Notes: generated by a model from the sequence alone, not told the origin. A stretch of DNA of 64,000 bases from Kineosporia rhizophila (GCF_021277265.1 NZ_JAJSOH010000014.1:150580-214579); one strand, 5' to 3'. Counted from the first letter of the stretch, positions 49,163-58,431 are shown. A program made the numbers and translations.

Positions 49163-50260
49163 TTGCGACGTAGAGCACTGGCCTGGGCTGCCACGATGGT
49201 TGCCGGCAGCCTGCTGCTGGCGGGGTGTGGCGGTGACGGCGACGAGGCGGAGCCGGGCGTGTCGGTGTCGGGCGGGAAGATCGGCCTGGCCATGCCGACC
49301 ACCTCGTCCTCGCGCTGGGTGAACGACGCCGAGAACATGGCCAAGCAGTTCGAGCTGCTCGGCTACGAGCCCCTGGTGGAGTTCGCCGAGGACAACGTGC
49401 CCGCCCAGGTGGAACAGATCCAGGCGATGATCGACCAGGGGGCCGAGGCGCTGGTGGTGGCCGCGGTCGACGGGACCGCGCTGGCCGACGTGCTGAGTCA
49501 GGCCGCGAGCAAGGACATCCCGGTGATCTCCTACGACCGGCTGATCCGCGACACCCCGAACATCGACTACTACGCCAGTTTCGACAACTTCCGGGTCGGC
49601 GTCCTGCAGGGCGGTCATCTGGTCGACGAGCTGGGCCTGCGCTCGGCCTCCGGGCCCTTCACGATCGAGCTGTTCGCCGGCGACGCCAAGGACAACAACG
49701 CCGGGTTCTTCTTCGACGGGGCGATGAGCGTGCTGCGCCCCTACCTGAAGCAGGGCAAGCTCGAGATCCGCAGCGGGCAGAACAAGTTCGCCCAGATCAC
49801 CACGGCCGGCTGGAACGGTGAGGTGGCGCAGAAGCGGATGGCCAACCTGCTGTCCGCGAACTACGGTTCCGAGAACCTGGACGCCGTGCTGTCCCCCTAC
49901 GACGGCATCTCCCGCGGCATCCTCACCGCTCTGCAGGCCGACGGCTACGGCAAGGGCGGCAAGCCGCTGCCGGCCATCACCGGACAGGACGCCGAGCTGG
50001 ACTCGGTGAAGCTGATCGTGGCCGGCACCCAGAGCGAGACCGTGTACAAGGACAGCCGGGAACTGGCCAAGGTGGCCGTGCAGATGACCGACTCCCTGCT
50101 GGCCGGGGCCACCCCCGAGGTCAACGACACCAAGCAGTACAACAACGGGGTCAAGGACGTGCCCTCGTTCCTGCTGCAGCCGGTGAACGTGGACCGGTCG
50201 AACTACGAGACCGTGCTCGTCGACGGTGGGGTCTACACCGCGCAAGAGATCGGGAGCTGA
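49163..50260 (+). CDS. ChvE-like sugar-binding lipoprotein linked to a chemoreceptor
   Basis: A 365-residue substrate-binding protein. The lipobox LLAGC ends at Cys22, followed by a short linker and the two-lobed sugar-binding fold: KIGLAMPTTSSSRWVNDAENMAKQFELLGY, VAAVDGTALADVLSQAASKDIPVISYDRLIRDTPNIDYYASFDNFRVGVLQG, FFFDGAMSVL, DAVLSPYDGISRGILTAL, PAITGQDAELDSVKLIVAGTQSETVYKDSRELAKVAVQM. It is a paralogue of the transporter-linked protein at 29586-30710, but no permease or ATPase is near. Instead an MCP gene starts 6 nt downstream, so it most likely presents sugar to that receptor. TTG 49163 has GAGGGGGAT upstream. Confidence 0.87.
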   Translation: MRRRALAWAATMVAGSLLLAGCGGDGDEAEPGVSVSGGKIGLAMPTTSSSRWVNDAENMAKQFELLGYEPLVEFAEDNVPAQVEQIQAMIDQGAEALVVAAVDGTALADVLSQAASKDIPVISYDRLIRDTPNIDYYASFDNFRVGVLQGGHLVDELGLRSASGPFTIELFAGDAKDNNAGFFFDGAMSVLRPYLKQGKLEIRSGQNKFAQITTAGWNGEVAQKRMANLLSANYGSENLDAVLSPYDGISRGILTALQADGYGKGGKPLPAITGQDAELDSVKLIVAGTQSETVYKDSRELAKVAVQMTDSLLAGATPEVNDTKQYNNGVKDVPSFLLQPVNVDRSNYETVLVDGGVYTAQEIGS

Positions 50261-50266
50261 GCCACC

Positions 50267-51880
50267 GTGACAAGCTCGTCCGGGCCCGTGCGCCCCGTCC
50301 GGCGCGGCCTGATCGCCCGCTTCCTCGACCTGCCCACCTGGACCAAGCTGACCGCCCTGGTCGCGGCCAGCGTGCTGGCCCTGCTGACCTGCCTGGCGCT
50401 GAGCGCGGTGACCAACCGGTCCAGCACCGCCACCAGCCGGGAGCTGCGTGACCTGAACGACGCCGACGCGATCGTGCTGCAGCTGAACACCGTTGCCGGC
50501 GAACTGAAGTCGCAGGCATTGAGCGCGATCCTGAGCTCCTCGCCCGAGCGCCAGCAGCAGAACCTGAAGGACCAGGCGGCGGTCGCCGCCGACCTGATCA
50601 ACCGGCTCGACGCGCTGTCCCTGCCCGAGGGCAGCCAGGCCCAGATCGACCGGATCAAGACCGTTTTCACCGAGTACCAGGAAGTGGTGGACCGGTTCGC
50701 GGCCGGGGTGATCGCCGACCCGACCACCGCCCGGCTCGGCTGGGAACAGGTCGGGGTGGACAACTACCTGGTCAGCGCGGTGACCAAGAACGGCCGGGCG
50801 TACTTCGCCGAGCAGGTCGACCGGGCCGACGCGGCCCAGCGCGACACCCAGCGCCAGGACTTCCTGATCATGGTGGCCGCCGTGCTGGTGGCCTCGCTGA
50901 TCCTGGTCCTGATCGCCCGGTTCGTGGTCACGTCGGTCACCCGGCCGCTGATCCAGGTGCGCCGCTCGGTCGACGCGATGGCCGAGGGTGTGCTGACCGT
51001 GCCGGCCGACGTGCACTCGCGCGACGAGATCGGCCGGATGGCCGAGGCTCTGGACCGGGCCCGTGACCAGGTGCGCTCGATGGTCACCTCGGTCTCGGCC
51101 TCGGCCACCACCCTGGCCGAGGCGGCCGGGCAGATGGCGGCCACGTCCTCGACCATGGCCGCCTCGGCCCAGACCTCCAGCGGTCAGGCCGGTGAGGCCT
51201 CGGTGGTCGCGGCCGGCGTCTCCGACAACGTGGCGACGATCGCCAAGGGCTCGGAGGAGATGGACACGGCGATCCGGGAGATCGCCCGCAACGCCGGTGA
51301 GGCGGCCAGCGTCGCGGTGCAGGCGGTCGACGTCGCCGAGCACACCACGGTGCAGGTGGCCCGGCTGGGGGAGTCCTCGGCCGAGATCGCCTCGGTGGTC
51401 GAGATGATCACCTCGATCGCCGAGCAGACCAACCTGCTGGCGCTGAACGCCACGATCGAGGCGGCCCGGGCGGGCGAGAGCGGCAAGGGGTTCGCCGTGG
51501 TCGCCAACGAGGTGAAGGACCTGTCCCGGGCCACCGCCCAGGCCACCGGGGAGATCACCAAGTGGGTCACCTCGATCCAGGGCGACACCAAGGACGTGGT
51601 CGGGGCGATCGAGGAGATCAGCTCGGTGATCAACCGGATCCGCGACTACCAGACCGTGATCGCCGGTGCGGTGGAGGAGCAGTCGGCCACCGCGGCCGAG
51701 ATCAGCCGCGGCGTCACGGCCCTGTCCGGAGGTGCCCAGGACATGGCCGTCAACGTCTCCACCATCGCCGACGCCTCCCGGGTCACCACCGAGGGGCTGT
51801 CGGAGTCGGAGGCAGCGGTGGCCCGGCTCAGCCGCATGGCGGCCGAGCTGCAGGCGCGGGTGAACCAGTTCCGGGTCTGA
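50267..51880 (+). CDS. Methyl-accepting chemotaxis protein
   Basis: A 537-residue transmembrane receptor. TM1 (WTKLTALVAASVLALLTCLALSAV), a mostly helical extracellular domain of about 155 residues, TM2 (FLIMVAAVLVASLILVLIARFVVTSV), a HAMP region (RPLIQVRRSVDAMAEGVLTVPADVHSRDEIGRMAEAL) and a long coiled-coil signalling domain with the conserved hairpin tip EQTNLLALNATIEAARAGESGKGFAVVANEVKDLSR. No periplasmic Cache domain, so ligands probably come via a binding protein. It starts 6 nt after the ChvE-like gene, GTG with GGGAG 10 nt upstream. CheA/CheW genes are not in this window. Confidence 0.93.
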   Translation: MTSSSGPVRPVRRGLIARFLDLPTWTKLTALVAASVLALLTCLALSAVTNRSSTATSRELRDLNDADAIVLQLNTVAGELKSQALSAILSSSPERQQQNLKDQAAVAADLINRLDALSLPEGSQAQIDRIKTVFTEYQEVVDRFAAGVIADPTTARLGWEQVGVDNYLVSAVTKNGRAYFAEQVDRADAAQRDTQRQDFLIMVAAVLVASLILVLIARFVVTSVTRPLIQVRRSVDAMAEGVLTVPADVHSRDEIGRMAEALDRARDQVRSMVTSVSASATTLAEAAGQMAATSSTMAASAQTSSGQAGEASVVAAGVSDNVATIAKGSEEMDTAIREIARNAGEAASVAVQAVDVAEHTTVQVARLGESSAEIASVVEMITSIAEQTNLLALNATIEAARAGESGKGFAVVANEVKDLSRATAQATGEITKWVTSIQGDTKDVVGAIEEISSVINRIRDYQTVIAGAVEEQSATAAEISRGVTALSGGAQDMAVNVSTIADASRVTTEGLSESEAAVARLSRMAAELQARVNQFRV

Positions 51881-51901
51881 TCCGGTCTGATCCTGGTCTG
51901 A

Positions 51902-53419
51902 TCAGCAGACCTGGGACACGTCCTGGGCGCCGGCCGGGTCCGGCTCGTCCTTCTTCTTGTCCTTCTTGCGCTTCGGCTTCCCCTCCGGGGTCACCGTGGC
52001 GGACGGAGTGGGCGTGGAAGTGGCGGTCGCTGTGGCTGTGGCCGGGGGGTTCACCGAGTTCTGGATGGCCTTGCGCACCTGACGCCGGATCAGGTCGTAG
52101 TCCGGGTTGCTGCGGCTGGCGATCACGTCGTCGGTGAAGGCCAGGCTGGTCACCTTGGCCTTCTGCACCCGGGTGGCCAGCTCGACCCAGGCCTGCAGCT
52201 GCGAGCGCGGGATGCCGGTGGACATGTTGTCCTTCAGTGCGCTCGCGATCGCCGGGAAGTTGCTGGCCAGCGTCACCGGATCGGCCTGCTCGGTGACCGC
52301 CGCGATCACACAGCGCTGGCGGCGCATCCGGTCGTAGTCGCTGGTGCTCCAGCGGCTCCGGGCGAACCAGAGCGAGTGCCAGCCGTCCATCTTCTGGTTC
52401 ATCCCGGCCTCGATGTAACCGATGGTCTCCCAGGGGTGTTCGGAGTCACCGCCGATCGGCAGGCGCTCGTGCACATCGAGGGTGAGGCCGCCGACCGCGT
52501 CGATGAACTCCTCGAAACCCTTGAGGTTGAGCATCGCGTAGGTGTCGATCTCCAGGCCGAGGATGCCGGTGACCGCGTCCTCGGTGGCCTTCAGACCGGG
52601 GTTCTTGCTGCCGGCGTAACCCTCGGCGTCGAGCGCCCAGGTCCAGACCGCGTTGAGCAGACAGGCGTCGTTCGCGCAGTAGAAACCGTCCGGCCAGGCC
52701 GCGGCCCCGGGGGTGCCCTTCTTGAACGGCACCCGCTCGAGGTTGCGGGGCAGGCTGAACAGCACGGTGTTACCGGTCGAGGGCTGGATGCTGGCCACGA
52801 TCAGGGTGTCCGGGCGCACGCCCTCGCGGTTACGGCCGGCGTCGGAGCCGATCAGCAGCACGTTGATCCGCTTGGTGCCGGCCCACGGGTCGACCGCCTC
52901 GGTGTCGGGCCGGGCGTCCGCCGCGTCCTTGTCGCTGCTCTCGTCCTCGTCGAACACGGTCTTCACCAGATCGCGCTGCACCAGCGAGTAGTCGGTGGCG
53001 AGGTAGGCGGGCACGCCGACGCCCACCACCAGCACCGCCACCACGACCCAGCTGACCGCCTTCTGGCCCCGGCCGAGGCCGGACCGCCGGAGCAGCTGGG
53101 CGTTGGTGAGCAGGATGAGCAGGGCCCAGAGGACGCCGGTCACGACGACCGCGATCGCGAACAGGAGCAGTCGTTGCGGGTCGAGCGCGAACGACAGCCC
53201 ACGGCGCAGGACATCGCCGGTCAGCAGCCAGACCAGCAGAGCGGCCAGGACCACGACCGTGACACTGAGGACGGCGGCACCGGCCCGCCGCCGGCCCGCC
53301 GCCACCAGGCCGAGGCCGGGGATCAGCGAGCCGATCACCGTCCAGGACACGACCCAGGGCAGCCCGTGCTCCTCGGCGCTGGCCGGTGCGGAGTTCGCAC
53401 CATCGGGCGACGTGCTCAC
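51902..53419 (-). CDS. LytR-CpsA-Psr family cell-wall ligase
   Basis: A 505-residue membrane protein. Several hydrophobic segments in the first 130 residues are followed by the extracellular LCP domain: RINVLLIGSDAGRNREGVRPDTLIVASIQPSTGNTVLFSLPRNLERVPF, with the metal/phosphate-binding Asp and Arg residues, LNLKGFEEFIDAVGGLTLDV and WHSLWFARSRWSTSDYDRMRRQRCVI. LCP enzymes attach glycopolymers to peptidoglycan. A Thr/Pro/Lys-rich tail (TATATATSTPTPSATVTPEGKPKRKKDKKKDEPD) ends the protein. GTG 53419 has AGGAG 6-7 nt upstream. Gene overlaps nothing; a triple GGTCTGATC repeat lies just past its stop. Confidence 0.9.
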   Translation of the reverse strand: MSTSPDGANSAPASAEEHGLPWVVSWTVIGSLIPGLGLVAAGRRRAGAAVLSVTVVVLAALLVWLLTGDVLRRGLSFALDPQRLLLFAIAVVVTGVLWALLILLTNAQLLRRSGLGRGQKAVSWVVVAVLVVGVGVPAYLATDYSLVQRDLVKTVFDEDESSDKDAADARPDTEAVDPWAGTKRINVLLIGSDAGRNREGVRPDTLIVASIQPSTGNTVLFSLPRNLERVPFKKGTPGAAAWPDGFYCANDACLLNAVWTWALDAEGYAGSKNPGLKATEDAVTGILGLEIDTYAMLNLKGFEEFIDAVGGLTLDVHERLPIGGDSEHPWETIGYIEAGMNQKMDGWHSLWFARSRWSTSDYDRMRRQRCVIAAVTEQADPVTLASNFPAIASALKDNMSTGIPRSQLQAWVELATRVQKAKVTSLAFTDDVIASRSNPDYDLIRRQVRKAIQNSVNPPATATATATSTPTPSATVTPEGKPKRKKDKKKDEPDPAGAQDVSQVC

Positions 53420-53543
53420 CCTCGACTCCTGTCGTGTGATCCATCCATGGCTACCCGCTGTGCGCTTGGCATTGCGCAAAGTGCTTACCGGGCAGGAAGT
53501 TCAGCTAACTGGTCAGGATAGATCGTTTACCTGAGTGAGCGCG

Positions 53544-55874
53544 TCAGCGGTCCTGGTCCTCCTGGCCGCCCTCGTCGCCGCCACCGTCTCCGCCGTCGTC
53601 CTGGGAGTCGTCGCCGCCGTCGTCCTGACCGTCGCCCGAGTCGTCGTCGGAGTCGTCGCCCCCGTCGGAGTCGTCGTCGTCCTTGTCGTCCTTCTCGGGC
53701 GGGGGCGGGGGGCTGCCGACCAGGCTGCTGTCCACCTCGCCGAACTGCTTGACCGGTTCGCCCTCAAGCGACTTGCTGGTGATGTCCTTCCAGATCTTCC
53801 CGGCGAAGGTGGCTCCGTAGACGGCGCCGTAGTAAGTGCCGTTGATCGTGACGCCCTGCATGTTGTCGCGCTCACCGTTCACCGTCTCCGGCCCCACCCA
53901 GACGGCGGTGGCCATCTGCGGGGTGTACCCGGCGAACCAGGTGTCCTGCGAGCTGTTGGTGGTACCGGTCTTGCCGGAGGCGGGCTGGCCGCTGCTCAGC
54001 GAGCCCACGCTGACCGCGGTGCCGGAGGTGAACACCTTGCTCATGCCCAGGGTGGCGGCGTTGGCGACCTTCTCGGAGACGGTGCGCTTGCACTTGCCGT
54101 CCGGCACCTTCAGCTTCTTGCCGTTGCGGTCCTTGATCGAGGTGACCACCACCGGGTTGCAGCGGATCCCGCCGGAGGCGAACGTGGCGTAGGCGGTGGC
54201 CATCGTCATCGGTGACTGGCTGGCCGTGCCCAGCGCCACCGAGGGCTCGCACTGCGGCACCTTGGTGGTCATCTTCGGCTTCTTGGCGTCGTAGTTGCCG
54301 GCGATGCACGGGTCGACCACCGACTGGGCCCGGTGCATGCCCAGGTTCGAGGCCATCTTCTGGATGTCGCACAGGTCGAGCTGCTGGGTCATCCGGATGT
54401 AGGCGCCGTTGATCGAGTCCTTGGTGGCGTCCCAGGCACTCATCATGCCCTGGCCCTGGCCCTCGGCCGAGTTCTGGAACGTGTAGCTGTCGTAGCTGCC
54501 CACGCTCTGCCCGCACGACTTGAACGAGTTGATCGGCAGGGTGCCCGGGGAGCCGTCGAGCTGGCTGTACAGCGAGCGGCCGGCGTCCAGCCAGGCGGCC
54601 AGCACCACCGGCTTGAAGGTCGAGCCGGTCTGGAAGCCCGAAGAACCGCCGTACTGGTAGTCGGTGGAGTAGTTGACCGTGGTGTTCTGCTTGGCGGCCT
54701 TGGGGTTGTAGAACTTGTTCTGGATGATCGAGAGCACCTTGCCGGTGCCCGGCTCGACCGAGACCGTGGCGGTGGCGATGCGGCTCGGGTCCTTCGGCGG
54801 GATCCGGTCCTTCACCGAGTTCCAGGCGGCCTTGAGCACCTTCGGCTGCAGCGTGGTGGTGATGGTGTAACCGCCGCGCAGGATGGCATTCTCGCGCGCC
54901 TCCTGGGTTTCACCGAGCGCCTTGAAGTCGTCGCTCTCGGTGATCACGTTGTAGACGTAGTCGCAGAAGTACGCCCGGGTCTTGGCGTTGGCGCAGCCGG
55001 CCCGGGTCGCGGTGATCTTCGGCTTCAGCGGGGCCTTGACCGCCTTGTCGTGGGCGGCCTGGTCGATCTTGCCCAGCTCGAGCATCTTGTTCAGCACCCG
55101 GTTGCGGCGGGCGGTTGCCCGCTCGTGGCTGGTCGGGTCGCCCAGCTTGTACGCGTTCGGGTTGTGGATCATCCCGGCCAGCATCGCGGCCTGCGGCAGG
55201 GTGAGCTTCTTGGCGCTGGTGCCGAAGTAGTACTTGGCTGCCGCCTCTATGCCGTTGGTCTGGCCGCCGAACCAGGCGATGTTCAGGTACCGCTCCAGGA
55301 TCTCCGGCTTGGTCAGCCGCTTCTCCAACGCGGTGGCCAGCCGGATCTCGCGCAGCTTGCGGTCGGAGGTGGTGTCCGTGGCCTCGAGCATGCCGGCCTC
55401 GTCACCCTTCACGTAGGCCTGCAGCTTGAGGGTGTTCTTGACCAGCTGCTGGGTGAGCGTGGAGGCACCCTGCGACTCGCTCTTCAGCACCGTCACCGCC
55501 ACCGCGCGCAGCAGGCCCTCGGTGTCCACCCCGCTGTGCTCGAAGAACCGCTCGTCCTCGATCGAGACCACCGCGTCCTGCAGGAACGGCGAGACCTTCT
55601 CGAGCTTGACCGGGCTGCGGTTCTCGTCGAAGAACGTGGCGATCGGTGAGCCGTCGGCCGCCAGCACCTTGGTGGTGGCCGAGACCGGCGTGTCCTCCAG
55701 CTCGCTGGGCAGGTCGAGGAACGCGTTGACGGCGGTGTTGGAGGCCACCCCGGTGGCGCCGACCGCCGGGGCGACGAGCCCGGCGGCGATGACCCCGCCC
55801 ACCAGGCTCACCGCCGTGAAGGCCCCGAGGAGGCCGGGGATCGACTTGCCGCCGGTCTTAGCAGTTGCGTTCAA
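53544..55874 (-). CDS. Class A penicillin-binding protein with acidic C-terminal tail
   Basis: A 776-residue bifunctional PBP. A signal-anchor near 20-45 precedes the transglycosylase (GT51) domain with the catalytic Glu in VSIEDERFFEHSGVD (about 110) and STLTQQLVKNTL. The transpeptidase carries SxxK in GSTFKPVV (about 418), SxN in KDSINGAYIR and KTGT in SGKTGTTNS. It polymerises and crosslinks peptidoglycan. Residues from about 722 are an extreme Asp/Gly/Ser-rich tail of about 50 residues. TTG 55874 is the start with GGAAGAG about 5 nt upstream. It lies 124 nt upstream of the LCP gene on the same strand, a plausible wall-synthesis pair. Confidence 0.93.
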   Translation of the reverse strand: MNATAKTGGKSIPGLLGAFTAVSLVGGVIAAGLVAPAVGATGVASNTAVNAFLDLPSELEDTPVSATTKVLAADGSPIATFFDENRSPVKLEKVSPFLQDAVVSIEDERFFEHSGVDTEGLLRAVAVTVLKSESQGASTLTQQLVKNTLKLQAYVKGDEAGMLEATDTTSDRKLREIRLATALEKRLTKPEILERYLNIAWFGGQTNGIEAAAKYYFGTSAKKLTLPQAAMLAGMIHNPNAYKLGDPTSHERATARRNRVLNKMLELGKIDQAAHDKAVKAPLKPKITATRAGCANAKTRAYFCDYVYNVITESDDFKALGETQEARENAILRGGYTITTTLQPKVLKAAWNSVKDRIPPKDPSRIATATVSVEPGTGKVLSIIQNKFYNPKAAKQNTTVNYSTDYQYGGSSGFQTGSTFKPVVLAAWLDAGRSLYSQLDGSPGTLPINSFKSCGQSVGSYDSYTFQNSAEGQGQGMMSAWDATKDSINGAYIRMTQQLDLCDIQKMASNLGMHRAQSVVDPCIAGNYDAKKPKMTTKVPQCEPSVALGTASQSPMTMATAYATFASGGIRCNPVVVTSIKDRNGKKLKVPDGKCKRTVSEKVANAATLGMSKVFTSGTAVSVGSLSSGQPASGKTGTTNSSQDTWFAGYTPQMATAVWVGPETVNGERDNMQGVTINGTYYGAVYGATFAGKIWKDITSKSLEGEPVKQFGEVDSSLVGSPPPPPEKDDKDDDDSDGGDDSDDDSGDGQDDGGDDSQDDGGDGGGDEGGQEDQDR

Positions 55875-56074
55875 AACTCTTCCAGCACCCTTGGTCTGCC
55901 GTCGGCCCGCGCGCAGCGGAACGTCGGCGTTCAGCGGAAAGGAGGATGGACCGCCCCGCGCGCGTGCGGCGGTCAGCGGTACCTACGCGAGGGTATCGCC
56001 CCGGCGGAGGTGGACGCCCTCGTTCTGGAGGATGAATCGCCCCGGTTCACGAAGTCATCCCCCAGGATGAGGAC

Positions 56075-56992
56075 TCAGCCCTTCGACCGGGTGCCGAGGG
56101 CGGCGAGCAACCCGGCCGGCACCTCCGGCCGGTCGAGGGTGACCGCGAACTGGCGGCCTCCGTCGAGGTGCAGGACCAGGCCCGGGCCGCGGCGCAGCAC
56201 CAGGGCCGAACGGCCCGGCAGGATGCGGTATCCCCAGCCACCCCAGGCGCCGGGCTCGATGGTGGCCGTCTGCGCGGCCTCGATGCGGGCCAGCGGAATG
56301 CGTTTCAGCGGAAGGCCGATCAGCGCGGCCACCAGACGAAGGCCGCGCCGGTCGACGGTGACCCGGATGCGGGCGAAACACAGGGTGACGGCCAGTGGCA
56401 CGAGCAGGACCACCCACAGCCCGGGACTCACCGTCAGCGCCAGGGCCAGCACCACGGCCCCGGTGAGCGCGGCGGCGCCGGTCAGGAGTGGTGACGAGAG
56501 CGTGGTGGCGAAGGCGGCGCGCTCGTCCGGCCCCAGAGGCAGCGGTTCGGCCGACTCGGGGGCGGAGCCGGTGGCCGGGCTCGGGCCTGCGACCTGACGC
56601 ACCACCAGGCCCCAGGCCAGGCCGACCACGAAGAGGACCAGCCACCAGCTCAGCCGGGGGTCGGCGGGGTCGGCCAGATTCATCTGGGCGGTGGCGACGA
56701 AGGCCCCGGCCGTGCCGCCGGCCGTGGCGCCCGCCGCGGTCACCGCGAAACGGAAGCCGGGGGTGCTGCGCAGCCGGGCTGCGGCTACCAGCGCGATCCC
56801 GCCGCAGAGGGCCCCGACCAGGAGCGTCACCGCGAAAAGGGCCTGGAACGAGGAGAACCGGTCGGCCCCGCCGCCCGGCCCCCAGTGTGTCGCGATCGGG
56901 TCGGGCAGCCGGTCCGACCAGGCGACCCGCCCCACCACCGGGACCACCAGGGGCAGCCAGACCAGGATGACTGCTGCGCTCACTCGTCTCAT
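56075..56992 (-). CDS. DUF1648-domain membrane protein
   Basis: A 305-residue protein with about six helices. The N-terminus VSAAVILVWLPLVVPVVGRVAWSDRLPDPIATHWGPGGGADRFSSF matches the DUF1648 pattern (P-x-H-x-x-x-G). The C-terminus holds a non-membrane beta-rich part with FARIRVTVDRRGLRLVAALIGLPLKRIPLARIEAAQTATIEPGAWGGWGYRILPGRSALVLRRG. DUF1648 proteins are often encoded with short GntR regulators in actinobacteria, as here, with a 4-nt overlap. ATG 56992 has AAGGAGG upstream. Function unknown; possibly related to the GntR ligand. Confidence 0.87.
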   Translation of the reverse strand: MRRVSAAVILVWLPLVVPVVGRVAWSDRLPDPIATHWGPGGGADRFSSFQALFAVTLLVGALCGGIALVAAARLRSTPGFRFAVTAAGATAGGTAGAFVATAQMNLADPADPRLSWWLVLFVVGLAWGLVVRQVAGPSPATGSAPESAEPLPLGPDERAAFATTLSSPLLTGAAALTGAVVLALALTVSPGLWVVLLVPLAVTLCFARIRVTVDRRGLRLVAALIGLPLKRIPLARIEAAQTATIEPGAWGGWGYRILPGRSALVLRRGPGLVLHLDGGRQFAVTLDRPEVPAGLLAALGTRSKG

Positions 56993-57342
56993 GCCTGTGC
57001 CTCCTTGAGAATCGCCAGCACCTCTTCGTCGCGCAGCCCCTGTCGCCGGGCCTCGCGGGTGAACTGCCGGGCCAGTTCGACCAGACGCAACCGCCCCGCG
57101 TCGGCATCGCCCCGCACCACTGCCCCGCGCCCGCGGCGCAGGTCGACCAGCTGCTCGTCGCGCAGCTGGCCGTAGGCCCGTAACACGGTGTGCAGGTTGA
57201 CCTCGAGCACCGCGGCCAGTTCGCGCGCCGAGGGCAGCCGTTCGCCCGGGGCCAGTTCGCCCCGCAGCAGCCCACCCCGCACCTGCGCCGCGATCTGCTC
57301 GGCCAGGGGCTCGGAGGAGGCCAGGTCGACTCGGAACAACAT
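56989..57342 (-). CDS. Short GntR-family (YtrA-like) regulator
   Basis: A 117-residue regulator consisting of the winged helix (FRVDLASSEPLAEQIAAQVRGGLLRGELAPGERLPSARELAAVLEVNLHTVLRAYGQLRDEQLVDLRRGRGAVVRG, about 3-77) and a short C-terminal helix, without the large effector domain of other GntR proteins. This is the YtrA subfamily, often located beside membrane proteins or ABC genes. TAGAAT lies 6 nt before the ATG, so a leaderless transcript is possible. The gene is divergent from an ABC exporter. Confidence 0.9.
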   Translation of the reverse strand: MLFRVDLASSEPLAEQIAAQVRGGLLRGELAPGERLPSARELAAVLEVNLHTVLRAYGQLRDEQLVDLRRGRGAVVRGDADAGRLRLVELARQFTREARRQGLRDEEVLAILKEAQA

Positions 57343-57394
57343 GTTCGCATTCTACTATAACAATGGGCGATCACGAGAGGGCGGCCGAGCCGGT

Positions 57395-57410
57395 GATGAC
57401 ATCTGTCATC
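57395..57410. promoter_or_regulatory. Candidate operator upstream of the ABC exporter
   Basis: GATGACA (57395-57401), 2 nt, TGTCATC (57404-57410): a perfect 7-bp dyad, 58 nt before the ABC ATPase start and 53 nt before the GntR start. It could bind the NarL-type response regulator of this operon or the GntR protein. Confidence 0.5.
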
Positions 57411-57468
57411 GGTTCCTGGTGAGCTACGGCAGCGGCCCGGCCGCTGCTCCGGGGACAGGCTGGAAGAC

Positions 57469-58431
57469 ATGAACAGCGAAGTCTCAGACGAGTTCGCGGT
57501 CCGCGTCCGGGGGCTGCGCCGCACCTACGGAACCGGTGCCTCCGCCTTCGAAGCCGTCCGGGGCGTCGACCTCGACGTCCGGGCTGGCTCCGTCACCGCG
57601 CTGCTGGGCACCAACGGCGCCGGTAAGACCTCCACCCTCGAGGTGATCGAGGGGCTGGCCGCACCGACCGCGGGCACCGTCCGGGTGCTCGGCCTGGACC
57701 CGGTCGCCGATCGCGCCGCGGTGCGCCGCCGCACCGGAGTCCTGTTGCAGCGCAGCGGTTTCTCCGGCGACCTGACGGTGCGCGAGACGCTGCGGCTGTG
57801 GGCCGGCACGCTCTCGGCGCCGCGGCCGGTGGAGGAAATGATCGACCGGCTCGACCTGGGCCGCCGGGCCGACACCAAGGTGCTGTCGCTGTCCGGGGGT
57901 GAGGCCCGCCGCCTCGACCTGGCCTGCACCCTGATGGGCGACCCGGAGCTGGTGGTGCTCGACGAGCCGACCACCGGCCTGGACCCGGAGAGCCGCCGCG
58001 AGGTCTGGGCCCTGATCGACGGGCTGCGCGAGGCCGGCTCCACGGTGCTGGTGACCACGCACTACCTGGACGAGGCGGAGACCCTGGCCGACCGGCTGGA
58101 GATCATGCACGCGGGCCGGATCGTGCGCTCCGGCACCCCCACCCAGATCGCCGAAGGACACCCGTCGGTCATCAGTTTCGCCCGGCTGGCCCAGGTCCCG
58201 AGTGACCTCGGCGCGGTCACCGACCTGCGCGAGGAGCACGGGCGGACCGTCCTGCACACCACCGACCTGCAGACCTCCCTGGCCCACCTGCTGGCCTGGG
58301 CCGGGGGCCGGGGAGTGCGCCTGGAAGGCCTGGACGCCCGCAGCCCGAGCCTGGAGTCGGTGTTCCTGGCCATCGCCGACGGCCGTGACCCGGCCGTGCA
58401 CACCCCCGAACTGGAAGGAAGCGTCCGATGA
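57469..58431 (+). CDS. ABC exporter ATP-binding protein
   Basis: A 320-residue ATPase of the DrrA/YhaQ exporter type. Walker A GTNGAGKTST, Q-loop RTGVLLQRSGFSGDLTVRETLRL, signature LSGGEARRLDLACTLMGDPELVVLDEPTTGLDPESRREV with Walker B, H-loop TTHYLDEAETLADRLEIM. The C-terminal 80 residues are a regulatory extension. It starts at ATG 57469 (GGAAG 4 nt upstream) and overlaps its permease gene by 4 nt. Exported compound unknown; lantibiotic or drug resistance is the usual role. Confidence 0.92.
   Translation: MNSEVSDEFAVRVRGLRRTYGTGASAFEAVRGVDLDVRAGSVTALLGTNGAGKTSTLEVIEGLAAPTAGTVRVLGLDPVADRAAVRRRTGVLLQRSGFSGDLTVRETLRLWAGTLSAPRPVEEMIDRLDLGRRADTKVLSLSGGEARRLDLACTLMGDPELVVLDEPTTGLDPESRREVWALIDGLREAGSTVLVTTHYLDEAETLADRLEIMHAGRIVRSGTPTQIAEGHPSVISFARLAQVPSDLGAVTDLREEHGRTVLHTTDLQTSLAHLLAWAGGRGVRLEGLDARSPSLESVFLAIADGRDPAVHTPELEGSVR

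Noticed and set aside
51873..51905. Three GGTCTGATC repeats at the MCP stop codon, considered as an attachment or regulator site
   Set aside because: Too short, no integrase or regulator nearby, and part overlaps coding sequence. A 6-bp GGTCTG/CAGACC stem may be a weak terminator.
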